Below are positions 1 through 11,762 of a DNA stretch of 64,000 nucleotides, piece after piece; within the stretch, counting starts at the first letter, position 1, and every line of letters starts with the position of its first letter. The translations under genes and the position numbers were made by a program. Below the pieces are notes generated by a model, which was given only the letters and a program-made list of their open reading frames with translations, was not told the DNA's origin and made no database searches. Source of the stretch: Eublepharis macularius (Eukaryota; Chordata; Lepidosauria; Squamata; Eublepharidae); NCBI RefSeq assembly GCF_028583425.1, contig NC_072790.1:155180397-155244396 (forward strand). The letters are read 5' to 3'.

Positions 1-137
1 CCAACTGCATAACATAGAATAAAACACGAACAACACAAAATAAAGTTTTTTAAAAATTATTTTCTCCCTTTTAAAGTACAAGTAGGCAAAGCATTATGAC
101 ACATTACACCAGCAGTCCCCCACACAGAAAAATTAAC

Positions 138-440
138 ACAACTCACTTAACATCAGAGAATCACAAAGCACGATTCCTGTCAAAAACACTTTATTTCTTG
201 AACAGCTTTAGGATACACAGCAGGGGGCGCACCAAAGGGCATGGCAGCAGTATCTTACACAAAAATTACACAACTCACTTAACATCAGAGAATCACCCCA
301 AAATATTGCTGTCAAAAGCACTTTATTTCCTTAACTGCTTTAGGTTACACAGTAGGAAGGCACAACAGGGCATGAAAGCAGTGTACTACATAAAAATAAC
401 ACAACTCACTTCACATCAGAGAATCACACAAACACAACTG
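138..440. repeat. Tandem repeat, about 131-bp unit, just over two copies
   Basis: The block beginning ACAACTCACT recurs at 138, 270 and 401, a spacing of 132 and 131 bp. Each block is followed by a similar CATCAGAGAATCAC stretch and a TCAAAA..CACTTTATTT stretch. Copies differ by scattered substitutions. ORFs across this stretch only reflect the repeat. It lies at the far end of what looks like a hAT-type element ending near 1110, so it may be an internal minisatellite of that element. Confidence 0.8.
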
Positions 441-1110
441 CTGTCAAAAACGGTGAAGTGGGTTGTATTATTTTGTGTAGTACACTTCTATCATGCCCTT
501 TGGTGTGCTCCCCTGCTGTGTGAGAGCAGAGCACCTACTTGGGGAGGCCATGAAATGCCCCCCCCAAGTCGGAGCAGGCTGAGCCTTGGTGGGGGGTGGG
601 AGGAAGGGTGGGAGAAGGGCCCCTGAGGGTAAGGGGGCATTTTGCATGCAAAATGCCACCCCTGGCAAAGGAAGCCTGCTTCTTCATTTTTTCCCCATAG
701 GAAATAATGAAGAAGATGAGCAGCAGCATGCTAACAATATGCTGCTCCTCGCTTTCTTATGGGAGGATAGGGGGACCTGCTTTGGGGCGCCATAACATGG
801 CCCCCCAAAGTCCAATCGGTCTGAAACTTGGGGGGGGGGGGTTAGAGAGGGGTTAGAGGAAGGTCCCCACCAATTTTGGGCTGATTCTTTGGGAAAATGC
901 CTCCCCCAGACGTCCGGGAAGACGGAGGCATTTTCCCATTGAAAAGCCGAAAGAAAGCCGAAAGAAGCCGAAACGTTTTGGCTTTTTTTCTTTCGGCTTA
1001 GCCGAAACGTTTCGTCTTTCTCTGAAACGTTTCAGCTAACCCGAAAGAAGCCGAAACACTTTTGTTTCGGCTTTCTTTTGGCATTCAGAAAGCCGAAACG
1101 CACATCCCTA
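441..1110. mobile_element. hAT-like non-autonomous DNA transposon, right part (start not resolved)
   Basis: GC-richer, non-coding sequence ends in a run of direct and inverted copies of AGCCGAAACG between about 945 and 1100. The right edge reads CGCACATCCCTA, a variant of the TGCCCATCTCTA end of the complete element at 37258-38028. The opposite end is not recognised and may lie left of the window. The superfamily is inferred from terminus similarity only; no target duplication can be shown. Confidence 0.4.
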
Positions 1111-2060
1111 GAAGAGACTAGAGCCTTAGCCCGCCCACCACCACCACCACTCCCCCAGACCAGAGTGACCAGGCACTAGAGTGTGTCATACTGTGTGAGC
1201 CCTCAGCCAAGGTGCCCACTGAGCTTGGCCCCAGAGCTAGACGGCAGCCCTGGAAGCAGAGAGAGAAAGAGAGGTGGAAGAGACTAGAGCCTTAGCCCAC
1301 CCACCACCACCAACACTCCCCCAGACCAGAGTGACCAGGCACTAGAGTGTGTGATACTCTGTGAGCCCTCAGCCAAGGAGGTGCCCACTGAGCTTGGCCC
1401 CAGAGCTAGACGGCAGCCCTGGAAGCAGTGAGAGAAAGAGAGGTGGAAGAGACGAGAGCCTTAGCCCACCCACCACCAACAACACTCCCCCAGACCAGAG
1501 TGACCAGGCACTAGAGTGTGTGATACTGTGTGAGCCCTCAGCCAAGGAGGTGCCCACTGAGCTTGGCCCCAGAGCTAGATGGCAGCCCTGGAAGCAGAGA
1601 GAGAAAGAGAGGTGGAAGAGATTAGAGCCTTAGCCCACCCACCACCACTACCACTCCCCCAGACCAGAGTGACCAGGCACTAGAGTGTGTAATACTGTGT
1701 GAGCCCTCAGCCAAGGAGGTGCCCACTGAGCTTGTCCCCAGAGCTAGACGGCAGCCCTGGAAGCAGAGAGAGAAAGAGAGGTGGAAGAGACTAGAGCCTT
1801 AGCCCACCCACCACCAACAACACTCCCCCAGATCAGAGTGACCAGGCACTAGAGTGTGTAATACTGTGTGAGCCCTCAGCCAAGGAGGTGCCCACTGAGC
1901 TTGGCTCCAGAGCTAGACGGCAGCCCTGGAAGCAGAGAGAGAGAATAGGAATAGAGCCCAACCCCAGCTGCAACCCTCCCGCCCAGACCTGAGCCCTCAG
2001 CTGAGGTGCCCATCGAGCTTGGCCCCAGAGCTAGGCAGCAGCCCTGGAACCAGAGGAGAT
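1111..2060. repeat. Satellite-like tandem array, about 169-bp unit, five copies plus a diverged sixth
   Basis: The unit starting GACTAGAGCCTTAGCCC begins at about 1116, 1282, 1451, 1620 and 1789, so the period is 166-169 bp. Each unit contains a CCACC/CCAACA tract, AGTGACCAGGCACTAGAG, a CAGCCAAGG segment and a GAGAGAAAGAG tract. A sixth, diverged and shortened unit runs from about 1950 to 2060. Copies are more than 95% alike by eye, so expansion is recent. The ORFs here (for example 1361-1633) are not conserved as proteins. Confidence 0.9.
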
Positions 2061-2100
2061 AGCTCCCTATTCCCTAATTCCCTATCCGCTGAATCCCAAA

Positions 2101-2727
2101 GCTAAAGCTCCCTCTCTCTCTCTCTTGCGCTTTCTCTCTCCAAAAGCGGCAAGCGAGAGCTCGCTTCTGTCCCACTCCACCCGCGAGCGGAAAGTGAAAC
2201 TTTGTTGCGCAGCACATGGCTATTTATAAAGCCTGGGTCTGCTACGCAGGATGGCTGTGTTTGGCCGTAAGAGCTTCCTCTCAGGCTTTGCAGGGATGAG
2301 ATTCGAGTGCCCATGGCTACAGAAGAACACCCCCTTCCCCCACCCTCCCCTCTCTTCTCCCAAATGGACGAGACGGGCATGCGCTTTTCTGGCTGGCTCC
2401 ATGGTTGGAAGGAAGCCCTGCTGATCAAGGAAAGCTGGGCTTCCATTCGCGTTTCCAGGGCGACAGAAGGAGGGCAAACAGCTCTGCCATTCCCCAGGCT
2501 CCGTTTCCACGGGGCTCCGTTCCCTCGGGAAGAGATGGCTGGCGCCAGGCTGTCTGCAGACTGCAATCCCGAATGTAAACCGATCAATCTGATCGAGACC
2601 CGATAGAGCGCCCCACCCGAGCGCTGAACCGGGAGCCGTGGACGGAACCGATCAGCCCAGTCCCAATGGCGCAAACGCCAAAATCGGGGCAATTTTCAGA
2701 CCGTAATTCCGATCGTGCCCATGTCTA
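2101..2727 (-). mobile_element. hAT-type non-autonomous DNA transposon, truncated, reverse orientation
   Basis: This stretch is the reverse complement of much of the complete element at 37258-38028: the same CT/GA tract, the segment around the GTTTGGCC motif, and the GGAAGGAAGCCCTGCTGATC segment are shared in inverted order. The right edge, GATCGTGCCCATGTCTA, matches the terminal inverted repeat of that element with one change. The other end is missing, probably cut where the 169-bp array meets it. ORFs on both strands here are shadows of the repeat. Confidence 0.75.
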
Positions 2728-2744
2728 ATCATAATTCAGTCACT

Positions 2745-3690
2745 AGCTCAGGGCACCTTCCCTCCCCACTTAAACAGGCTGTTATCTGCCCACTAATTTA
2801 AAAAACATCCCTAAACAAAAATGACATAGCTAATTATCATCCATCTCCAATCTGCCCTTTCTGGGCAAAGTGATTGAGAGGGTAGTAGCAGACCAGCTCC
2901 AGGTCTTCTTGGATAACATGGATGCATTAGACCGTTTTCAGTCTGGATTGAGGCCAGGCTATTGGACAGAAATGGCTCTGGTGGCTTTAGTTGATGGTCT
3001 CTGTCTGAATGTAGATAAAAACCATGCTTCTTTGTTGCTCCTCCTGGATCTATCTGCAGCCTTTGATACAGTAGATCATACCATCTTCCTGAGGCATTTA
3101 GAGGCAGAAAGGGTATCCAGGTATGTGCCTTGGGTTGGTTTTAATCATTTCTCATGGAATGAACTCAAAGGTTTGCTGTTGGAGACTAGCTATCTCCAGA
3201 GTGGGAATTATTTTACAGGGCGCAATCTTATCCCCCATGTTATTCAACCTCTATGTAAAACCTTTAGGAGAGCTCATTCATAACTTCCTAAATACTTTAC
3301 AGTCAATAAAAATAATCTATTAACTGTGAATAGAGCTTACATTGATTTAACAGATACACACAAAATGTACATTTGTCAAGTGCTTTAGAATCCAGACCTA
3401 CCAATAATGAGTATTCGTGAAAGATTAATGTGTTGTTATTACACTGTTAAATTCTCAATATGGAAGGTGAGAAAACATGGAGGATTGTGTTAAAATCTAG
3501 CTTTGTATTTTGTTTCTAAAAATGGACATTTATGTCTTGGTTTTCATAATGCAGAACTTGCCTGGAAACTTTAATTAGTTCAAAATGTGGCATTTCAGGT
3601 TTTAACTGCAATCTGCCATAATGGATAGGTACAACTAGCACTGTGCCTGCTGCACTGGCTTCTCATTTGTTTCAAGGTTAGGGCTGCCAG
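2745..3690 (+). mobile_element. CR1/L2-group LINE fragment, reverse transcriptase region, degraded
   Basis: The longest open piece (2870-3283) carries a reverse transcriptase core: I-E-R-V near its start, a Q-S-G-L-R-P-G motif, and L-L-D-L-S-A-A-F-D-T-V-D-H, the form typical of L2-type LINEs. The finger region continues upstream to about 2745 in other frames. Downstream, around 3570-3680, a degraded K-L-V-Q-N and L-H-W-L match the C-terminal region of the same LINE class. The polymerase Asp-Asp motif is not seen intact. Frameshifts and stops make it inactive. The 3300-3540 stretch shows no LINE similarity and may be a later insertion or highly decayed sequence. Confidence 0.8.
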
Positions 3691-4240
3691 TTCCAGACTG
3701 GGAAATTCCTGGAGATTTGGTGGCAGAGTTGAAGTGCTGCATTCTTGTTTTGCAAGCTTGCACAAGCTTGGGCACAGTAAAAGCGTGTGTGTATGAGGGA
3801 GGTCCTTTATACCTGAAATATACAGCCAGTTGTTTTTCCTTCTGAAATTCATAAGTCTCATTGGAGTGTTCACAATTTGATCCAGCATGTAAGCGCTGCT
3901 AATCACAGGAGAATAAGTCTTGAGCTTCTGTGCCCTCTGCCTCTACAGCAATTAGTGTGAACTAGGGTTGCCAGCAGGAGGGTTGAGGGCGGAACATGGG
4001 GTGGCACATAACATAAGCCACATTGCTGCTTCTGGAGAAAACCCAATTTTACCACAGAGTTTCCAGCAATTCTAGAGCTACCTTATGGCACTTCTGGGTT
4101 TTCCCCAGAAGTGACATAGTGACATCACTCATGTCACTTTTTTAAAAATTTCCCACTGCTACTTAGAGCAGCAGTGGACAAAGACAGCTGCCAGCAGGAG
4201 ATCTCCCACCATATCAGGACAGGAGGCCTCACAGCCCTAA
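3688..4240. repeat. Two short interspersed repeats related to the copies at 51660 and 59090
   Basis: From 3688, AGGGCTGCCAGTTCCAGACT followed by GGGAAATTCCTGGAGATTTGG is the reverse of the right part of the element at 51658-51872. From about 3964 a second repeat begins TAGGGTTGCCAGCAGGAGG, includes a GGGTTTTCC..AAGTGACAT segment, and ends ACAGCCCTA near 4239. This second one resembles 59090-59490. The GGGTTGCCA / CAGCCCTA edges suggest short terminal inverted repeats, so both may be DNA-transposon MITEs. No coding capacity is seen. Confidence 0.5.
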
Positions 4241-4905
4241 TGAGTATATGTGTGCAGTTGTGCAAGTGTAGACCCACTCTCTGTCTGCTGCAAACAAAGG
4301 TAGTTAGTTTGGGTGTATGTGTGTAGGCCTCAGCTCACACTCTATGTGTACATGCAGGGGGTTCAGACGTAGGAGCCTTAACTTTGGAGCCTCTTTCTTG
4401 TGTATGTCTCTCTCTTGAGACTAAAAAAGCACACTAATCAGAAGCACCATTAAAATGTAGCAGACTATGTTCTGAAATGAATTAATCCTCCCCCATATTT
4501 GCTTAAAACAAGTGATTAATATCCAGTCCAAACAAGAAGCCTTCAAAGAAGCTTCCAGAAAATGTTCACACCAAATTGTTTTCAAGGAAGTTAAACTAAA
4601 TCTCCCTGATCCATCTACTCAGTAAGATATATATGGAAGAAGACGTCCCTATTTGGATGAGGAACTAGGCACAAAAATTGTTGCTACGCACATTGGTTCC
4701 TCCCCACTGCCCAACTGCATAGATTTTTTAATAATATCTATCAGCTATATATGGTCCTTGTCTCCTCTGCTTGACACTGGCATAAATACTTTGTTTAAAA
4801 AGGTTATGTGAATGCTTGCTTGGTTGCTCTGTGGACAGATACTGCAATTGGAGCCTGTGTGTACAGAAAATTGTATTTGTATCAGCCTTTTTATTTCTAA
4901 CTAAT
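4241..4905. other. No gene or repeat recognised
   Basis: AT-rich intergenic sequence. No long ORF, no tandem repeat and no sequence motif I can assign. Confidence 0.6.
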
Positions 4906-5570
4906 TTGATACCCGTGCTTCACTACGGTATTTAACTACTTTAAATCCAGTTACTGCCTTTCTTCAACTGTCTGCAGTTTCCTTTACCTGATTTTTACTT
5001 CACAGAATTCCACACCTAACCCATCAGAAAGAGGGGGGTACGAGCCTGCCAGTCATACAGGAAAGCCAGGCCCCACAGAGACATTGGCAACTCTAGTGGA
5101 CTTTGAGGGGAAGACTGGGAGATGCATTTGATCTCAGGAGGACACATTCAATGACTCCCAGTACTGTTTAGAATGTGGGGGGTGAGGACCAATCAGGCCG
5201 CATATGCAAATGAGCTCTGTGTTCCAGCTGTCTCTGGAGGGGGATGAGGTGTGGAATGTTGTGAGCCCCAATCAGCCTGCATATGCAAATGACCTTGAAA
5301 GGCTGACCCAGTCAGGGAAGAGTGGCTGAGCTGGCAGTGGGCAGGGATGCAAGTAGGCAGCAGCCTGCCAGCCTCACAGGGAAGATGTATCCCTTTGGGA
5401 AAACACATTTTACCCCTTTTTACCCCCTTAGGAGGCATATTTCTTAAAATCCCTTCTTAGTTGGTGTTTACATCATGAAAGGAACGTTCTCCCTAAATTT
5501 CATATTTCTAGGTCCAGAGGTTTGGCTGGGCGTTGATGAGTCAGTCAGGACTCGTGTATATATATGAGGA
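4906..5570. repeat. Interspersed repeat with an ACCCGTGCTTC..TACGGTA edge
   Basis: The left edge reads GATACCCGTGCTTCACTACG and the right part contains GGGCGTTGATGAGTCAGTCA followed by GACTCG and a short TA run. I recognise these two motifs as paired ends of a repeat common in reptile DNA, but cannot assign its class. Inside, a segment with ATATGCAAATGA is duplicated (around 5200 and 5281). Nothing protein-like is visible. Confidence 0.4.
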
Positions 5571-6608
5571 ATGTGTTTCTTAATCTCAATCACTAGGTGG
5601 CACAGCTCACTTAGTAGTTTGATATAGGGCTGAAGCTTTATTTCTTGCTTTTATTTTTTGCACATTTCCCTCAAATTCTGGTCTGATATGTAGGGCAAGA
5701 TGTGGTTTCACATTCCAAATACTGGCCGGAGGTGCCTCCCAAATGTGGAAAAGTTGCCTCTGGCTGGGAGAGTGTGTATTTTTTGGCTTTTATAGATATG
5801 TGCTGTTTTCAAGTGACAGGACACCATATCACATCCACATTTATTTGCTAAACCATCATAGTACACTGTACTTAACTTGTTAAGGAATGTGGCAGTTACA
5901 AGAGTAGAAGACTATTTCCTCACCACCATGAAAAAAGACATGAAATCTCAGTTTCAGCTGCAGCAGCCTAATCTTTTAAAATTCTTTCACCATGGGATGA
6001 ATTAGCAGTAAAATTACTTGTTCTGAGTCCCTATATCTGACAGGCTGCATTGGCATCTGCTAGAAATGGATTCGCTGTTGGACTTACTGCTAGAGTATGA
6101 AATGTTGAATTTGTGAGTGTCATGCTATGCATGAGAAATTTGGTGATTGAATCAGAATATGGCTTTACCTTAGCATTTCTTCTTACATTTCATTTGGAGA
6201 CAGGACAGTCAAGATGTTAGCTTGCCAGACAGTGGTTTAAACTCATGTCCAGCATAAAATAGACACTGTATTTTCAGCTTTGAATCATGAGTTGTATTGT
6301 TCTTTTGTGTTAATTGTAATATACCAGCTGCTAAACCTGTTAGCTTACTTTTCAAGAAACTCAGAAACAAACTCTTCCCAAGATGGCTCTTTCGAACTGG
6401 TGATTGCCGAAGCTAATTAAAGAGGCAGCCAATTTATATTCAATTTATATTCAATTCATCAGCCTACCATAGTGACTATTTTATTAAATGATCCTGCAGA
6501 TTTGTGTTTCTGTGAATAGAAAAATAAGTCACTTTATTGCTAATGTACATCATAAAGCAGTTAAGCTTTTCTCATGGAGGTATGAGGACAATCAATATTG
6601 TGTAATCT
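5571..6608. other. No gene or repeat recognised
   Basis: AT-rich non-coding DNA without long ORFs or clear repeat structure. Confidence 0.6.
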
Positions 6609-6785
6609 TTAAAGTGTCACTCTAGGATTTGGGAGACATGGGTTCAGATGCCCATGCTGCCATGAAATTTGCTGGTTGACTATGGGTTAGTAATTTTCAG
6701 TTTTACCTACCTCACATGGTTGTTGTGAGGATAAAATGGGTGAAGGGAGAACTGTGTTAGAATCTTGAGTTTTTTGGAAGAGGGG
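6609..6785 (+). mobile_element. tRNA-derived SINE, old copy
   Basis: An AGTGTCACTCTAGGATTTGG stretch is followed by a box-B-like GGTTCAGATGCCC, then the CTGGTTGACTATGGG and TGTTGTGAGGATAAAATGGG body segments shared with the SINEs at 9756 and 20605. Box A is degraded. No clear tail or target duplication remains. Confidence 0.65.
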
Positions 6786-6859
6786 CAGGGGGAGAATTAG
6801 ACAGATTATCTATATGATGAAAGTTACCAGGTTGGAATGTTCCTTTGATACTGGAGAGA

Positions 6860-7760
6860 CACAAACTCAGGGGCTCAGCAGGCTGGAGGCATCAGGTGGT
6901 CACTGTAGCTCTCACAAGGTGTCAGGCTGTCCAGGGTCATGCACACAACTTGGTCAGTTCAATAAGCAACAGGCAGAAGCATAGTCTGAAGTCAAGCGAA
7001 GGTTAGCAGCCAAGAGTTCAGTTTACCAAGGAGCAGGTAAAGGGAGGGTACAGTAACAAAGCCAAGGTCAGAGTCCAATAACAGCAGGCAAGTGCATGGT
7101 CAGGAGAGAGGGCAAGGTACTAAGGTTTCTAGGCACCAGACTCAGGCAACTAGCAATGACAAACTGAATTGCTTCCACACTGGACTGTGCCCAGCATCTG
7201 CTTTTATTTTTGCTCTAACAAGGTGCAGGTGTTGCTTCTTCCCCTGATAGCCTTGCCTCATTCTCTGAGAGACTCACCCTGTGTTGTGCTAACAAGTGAG
7301 CACGTCTCCTCCTTTCCCACACAGCTGCCTTTGCTTTATTTTTACTTTTCTCAGGAGGCTCAGCATTCTCCCTTACTCTGTGGGAGTCTTCCTTTCCAGC
7401 AGCCTTCACAAAGGTTCCTGGCTGCTCCTCCTGGGTTTCTCTTGGTGAGTCCTTAATCTACAACAGTTTCCCCTGAGGCCCCTGGTGGCTCTCCCTGAGT
7501 TTCTTCTGGTGCTATGGCCAGTGCTAGTGTGGACCCTGTAGGCTCTTCCATTGCCACATCCTCTGAGGAGGATTCTAAAGCAGGTGGCAGGGCGAGGCTG
7601 ACTCATGACACTGTCTCTCTTGTTTGTCTTGACTCTCATGCTGATTGGGGACCACCCAAGGCCCCCCAATTTCTGAGATGGGGTGATGGTGGAATTCCCT
7701 CTAGCCACTTTGTCTAGCTTGTTGGCAGGAATACACATCTGCACTAAAATCTTGCTGTCT
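6860..7760. other. Possible decayed repeat rich in GGTCA and GGCA words; no gene
   Basis: The first part has many short CAGGTA, GGTCAG and CAAGG words of the kind seen in old LTR or DNA-transposon remains, then CT-rich sequence. Overlapping ORFs on both strands (7169-7456 and 7406-7744) have low-complexity composition and no recognisable domain, so I do not call a gene. Confidence 0.3.
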
Positions 7761-8747
7761 GACTATAGCTGATTTGGAGTTAGTAAATAAGTGAATGTAG
7801 CTAGAAGTGAATGGAGCATGAATGGCAGACAAGTAAGCTTATGGTAATTGATTCTGTTGCAATATAAGAGGCAGGCTTCCTTATGGTAAACATGTCTGGT
7901 GTCTGCAGCTATCTAGCTGACGAAGCTCTAATTCTGCTAGTTTCTATGCCTTCATCTTCTAGTAGCAGCACATCTTTTTTTTCACCCTATGATTTTACTT
8001 GCTTATTTGCAGAACATCTTGTTCCCTTTCAGAATAATTAGGAAATGTGAAGGTAAGGAAGTGGAGTGGTCCTTGATGTGAATTTTTTACAAGTTTCTTC
8101 TGAAGATCTTCTGTATTTATTTTCTCATAATCTTTCACAGCATTTTATAATTGAATACTCATGCACAGAGAAAAGATGCAATTATTGGAGGCACAGTAAT
8201 TGCACAATGGTTTGAGAACCACATAGAACTAATTTTATATTAATGGGAGGCTACCAGACTTTGAACTCTTGATTAATTCAGTTCACATTAATCTAAAGAA
8301 CATTCAAATCTGGGGCTCACAGAGCATAAAGGGGAATATTTTATATTCATTTTCTTGTTGCTGATTTTTATGACAGTCATTTGAGAGAGAGGAGTTGCCC
8401 ATTTAAGTGATATTTTAACTGACCTGGAAAAACACAATAGCCCTGCAATGTAAGACTTTCTAATGCATTTTGATTCTTTTCCTATTATTGGTTGAGTTCC
8501 TTTCAGTATTGATGTGCAAAGACAGTGGTATAGCATAACACAGAGTTAACTGTAGTTAAATCCATTGAGTTTAACTCTGCCCTGTTTTGTTTATTACTGT
8601 CGGCAACAGTAACCCATGTGTGGAAGAGTGAGTCAGCCTCCCTCACTTTACTTCAAAGAATATGTGAGCTAAAGGCTCCATTAAGGTGCTTGTATCTCAG
8701 ATGCGTGAATGGGACTCTTATGCAATTGGGTGCTGGCACAGAGACTG
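7761..8747. other. No gene or repeat recognised
   Basis: AT-rich sequence with no feature I can support. Confidence 0.6.
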
Positions 8748-8835
8748 ATTTTTAAAAAAATACTTACATTCCACCTTTCCCACAATCAACAGTGACTTGA
8801 GGTGGGTTACAAAAACCATTATGCTCTGATCTTCA
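8748..8835 (-). mobile_element. LINE 3' tail fragment
   Basis: ATTCCACCTTTCCCACAATC followed by a GAGGTGGGTTACAA segment matches the 3' end layout of CR1/L2-group LINEs and their SINEs in reptiles, on the minus strand. The preceding T/A run would be the tail. Very short and old. Confidence 0.45.
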
Positions 8836-9755
8836 TGTATTGTTAGCCAGAGTGTGTTATCAGTCATACTTCTTCTCCTTATTGAAAGGGCAGCTTATGA
8901 ATATGAAATATCATAAGCCCCTTCCTCATGTACTATAAGCACAAAATACTGCCTGGCCAGACAAGATAGATGCCAACCCCCGCTGGAGTTGGAAAATTAC
9001 CAGGTGTGTCAAACTGACTAACTGCCCCTCTTTGCCCCAGTGAAGCACGTAAGTGGAACAAAGAGGTCTTTCAGGAGTTCCTGCTTGATCTCATCAATAC
9101 CTTCCTGTGCCTTCCTCTCTGACCTTTCCTAATCTGGGTATCCAGGGACCTCATAAGCCCGTCTCATCCAGCTATCACAGGACATCAAGCACCATTCTCA
9201 CCTATAGTTCCTCCCAGTCCCAGACATACACAATCAAACTTTCCCAAGTTATTGTTTCACCTCTGGACAAGTCATTAAGTTATTGATTTTGGAGCAGGAT
9301 GTAATTCTGTCCCTGGAAATGTTTTGATTTATAACTAGGCTGCGCCCAGCTGTATGATGTGTGAGTCTCCTTGGATCCTGTACACACCTTCAGATGTGTG
9401 TCTGAGCCTTCTTCTCCCTGCCATGAAGCACTGGTCACTGACACTATTGTCTTTACAGATGTCCTTTCTCTCCTAGACTGATAAATATTGCCCTACCCTG
9501 GATCTCCCTCCCTATTCCTCACTGATTCTCTAGTTAGCCTAGTGTGTGTATGTGTTGCGTATTCTGTGCAATTGCCCTTTTACAGCTTCTGAATAACAAC
9601 TGTTCCTGTTGAACACCTGCCTGGTTCATTCAGAGAGTTATTTAAGGGAACAATCCTGGGAACTATTGGAGGAGATATCCCAGTTACCCCCTCGTGCTGT
9701 GTTTCCTTGAATGCTAATTCCCTCAATTTACGAGGAGACCTCCCATTTAGGGTAA
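8836..9755. other. No gene or repeat recognised
   Basis: Moderately CT-rich non-coding sequence with no ORF of note and no motif assigned. Confidence 0.55.
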
Positions 9756-9962
9756 CAAGTGGTGTAGTGGTTACAGTGTCAGACTAGGATCTGGGAGACC
9801 TACGTTCGATTTTCCACTTTGTCATGGAAACTTGCTGGGTGATGTTGGGCCAGTTATACACTCAGTCTAACATACTTTAAAAGACTGTTCTGATAAAATG
9901 GAGGAGAATTTTATAAACTGCTTTAGTTCTCCATTGTGAAGAATAATGTGGTAGAAATGTAG
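9756..9962 (+). mobile_element. tRNA-derived SINE (Sauria-type)
   Basis: Polymerase III box A is visible at 9762 (GTGTAGTGGTTACAG) and box B at about 9802 (CGTTCGATTTTCC), 40 bp apart as in a tRNA. The body contains TGCTGGGTGATGTTGGGCCA, shared with the copy at 20605. The 3' part becomes A-rich near 9960. Diverged, with no open reading frame. Confidence 0.8.
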
Positions 9963-10430
9963 TAAACAAAAAAGTAGCTCATGTGTTCCATTACACAAAA
10001 GCTGTGGCCAGTAATGTATGAACCTGGTTTTGGGTTGTGATCATGAGGTCTAGGTATGGTGTGTACTGACAGGCAAAAGATACAGTGAACTCATGATCAT
10101 TCAAAATCATAAAAAAAATATTCGAGAAAGAACTTTTCACAGTTTTATCCTGTATATATGATGGGAAGGCCCTAGGACATGGTGGGCTATACTTTGCTTA
10201 CTACTTCCAGATTGAAATCAGCATTTGCTGGAATGCCAGACACCCTTTTCAGACTCAAGGTTTAATCTGCCATTTATGAGTGTTCGCTGCAGTCGCAATG
10301 GCTTCAGCAGCACACCTACATATTTTACATTGTCTGAGGCAGCTTTGATTTGGCGTCTGGTGTTTTATTTTAGATCTGCTTGGAAGCCTCGGATCAGTTT
10401 TGTGCTTTCAGTGTTTTGCAATTCATGTTG
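9963..10430. other. No gene recognised
   Basis: The ORF at 10225-10728 runs through a T9 tract and repeat-like sequence and has no domain; treated as chance. Confidence 0.5.
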
Positions 10431-11310
10431 CACTCTTTTTTTTTTTTTAACTTTGAGCAGGTGTAGTATCGTTACAATGTTGGAACCCATCCCACTGTAT
10501 TTGATAATTGGGCTGTCCCGTGCCCACTGGAGAGGCAATTGGTGGCAGAGTTCTGGGGGAAAACAAGTACTTTTCATGCTGCTTCCACTCTCATTTTTTT
10601 TAAAGCCAAGCCAGGAAAGAGTTAAAATGCTGCTGCTCCATCCCCTCCTGGCAGCTTCCCTGGCAGCTTCCCTGCTGCTTTGTCTTGCAATTGGCTGTGC
10701 AAAATTGTTTGTTTGTTTTTTGAATTAGGAGAAGAGAGGGAAAAGCATCCATGTAACCCTTTCCTGGCTTTTAAAGCCAAGAGAAATGAGCATTAACGTT
10801 ACAACACACTCATTACTGGCTTTGAAAAAAAGAGTGTGTGTGTGGATACCCTAAAGCTGGCAAGGAATAAGCAGCAAGGTTAGGGATTGTTCCTGGCTTT
10901 GGGGAAAAAAAATAAAAGAGTGCGTGCAGACCCAGGAGGAAGGAAGCCAAGGGAGAAACAGCCTTATGACCCTTACCTCACTTTACTGGGGAAAAAATGG
11001 CGGTTAAGGAGTTCAGAGAGCTGAGTTGGGTGGGAGTGGTTAATTCTGCACAGACCAATCAGCTCCTGGGGAAAAGGAGAGGAGGGAGAAGAGAAGCAGA
11101 AGGGAAGTATGCAGTTCACACTGACATTAATCGGGCCAGATGCAACTTGGCAGCGGATTCAAAATAACATCATGGAATGTCCGTGGGGGGGAAATCGGGG
11201 ATACTTTGGACGAGCATTACAACTGTGTCCCATGACTACCTTGCAAGTGTGAAACTCCTGCAAACGTGGGAAGCGGAACAGATAGTGAAATACTTTAAAG
11301 TCCCAGTGCA
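10431..11310 (+). repeat. Probable interspersed repeat with a TTTAAAGCCAAG word repeated
   Basis: TTTAAAGCCAAG occurs near 10599 and again near 10769, with related TGGCTTT variants near 10816 and 10895, in a GA-rich context, followed by CCAATCAGCTCCTGGGGA and a unique-looking segment with CAACTTGGCAGCGGATTCAA. I recall similar blocks as a dispersed repeat of squamate genomes, but cannot give a class. No protein domain is present. Confidence 0.3.
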
Positions 11311-11550
11311 AAAAGGACCAGGGATCCGTGCATGGTCTGTTCTCTTCTCTACTACAAACATTTTTAGGGTTGAAATTAATCTATTCCCAAAAACATTCTT
11401 CAAAAAATCTTCTCAGGAAATGTCAATAGATAATACTTGCTGGATATTAAAATATATGCCATAAAACCATGTGAATATCTGATATTTATATTTGATCTTT
11501 GACTCTGATATATAGCAGCTGGTATCTAAATGTGGAATAAGTTTCTGGGG

Positions 11551-11762
11551 AGGGGGGCATTTGCTCTGTGGTACAGCACATGCATGAAGAAGGTCCCAGG
11601 TTTAATCTGTGGTATCTCCAGTTAAAAGGGTCTCTAAAATTTGAGCCATGAATCCACTCTTTCTGCTTGAGACCCTGAAGAGCTCTTGTCATTCAGAACA
11701 GACAGAACTGAATCAAATGAAACAGTGGTCTGACCCAGTACAAGAAAATGTCATATGCTTAT
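11551..11762 (+). mobile_element. tRNA-derived SINE, second type
   Basis: Box A-like TTGCTCTGTGGTACAGCACA at 11561 and box B-like CAGGTTTAATCTG near 11597 are followed by CATCTCCAGTTAAAAGG-like and TGAGACCCTGAAGAGC segments, and a terminal CAGTGGTCTGACCCAGTACA. The order matches a common squamate SINE that differs from the type at 9756. It is diverged and non-coding; the minus-strand ORF over it is a shadow. Confidence 0.75.

Noticed and set aside
96-626. 176-codon ORF at the window start
   Set aside because: It is a translation of the 131-bp tandem repeat; the protein repeats with the DNA and has no domain.
1111-2060. Regular repeats as a CRISPR array
   Set aside because: Units are 169 bp and near-identical throughout, with no spacer variation, in a vertebrate genome.
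2102-2692. 196-codon minus-strand ORF
   Set aside because: It runs through a non-autonomous hAT body; related copies at 37258 break the frame.
9762-9815. A functional tRNA gene
   Set aside because: Boxes A and B are present but no cloverleaf or terminator fits, and the sequence continues into a SINE body.
10225-10728. 167-codon ORF
   Set aside because: It passes through homopolymer tracts and repeat-like sequence, with no recognisable domain or splice-bounded conserved segment.
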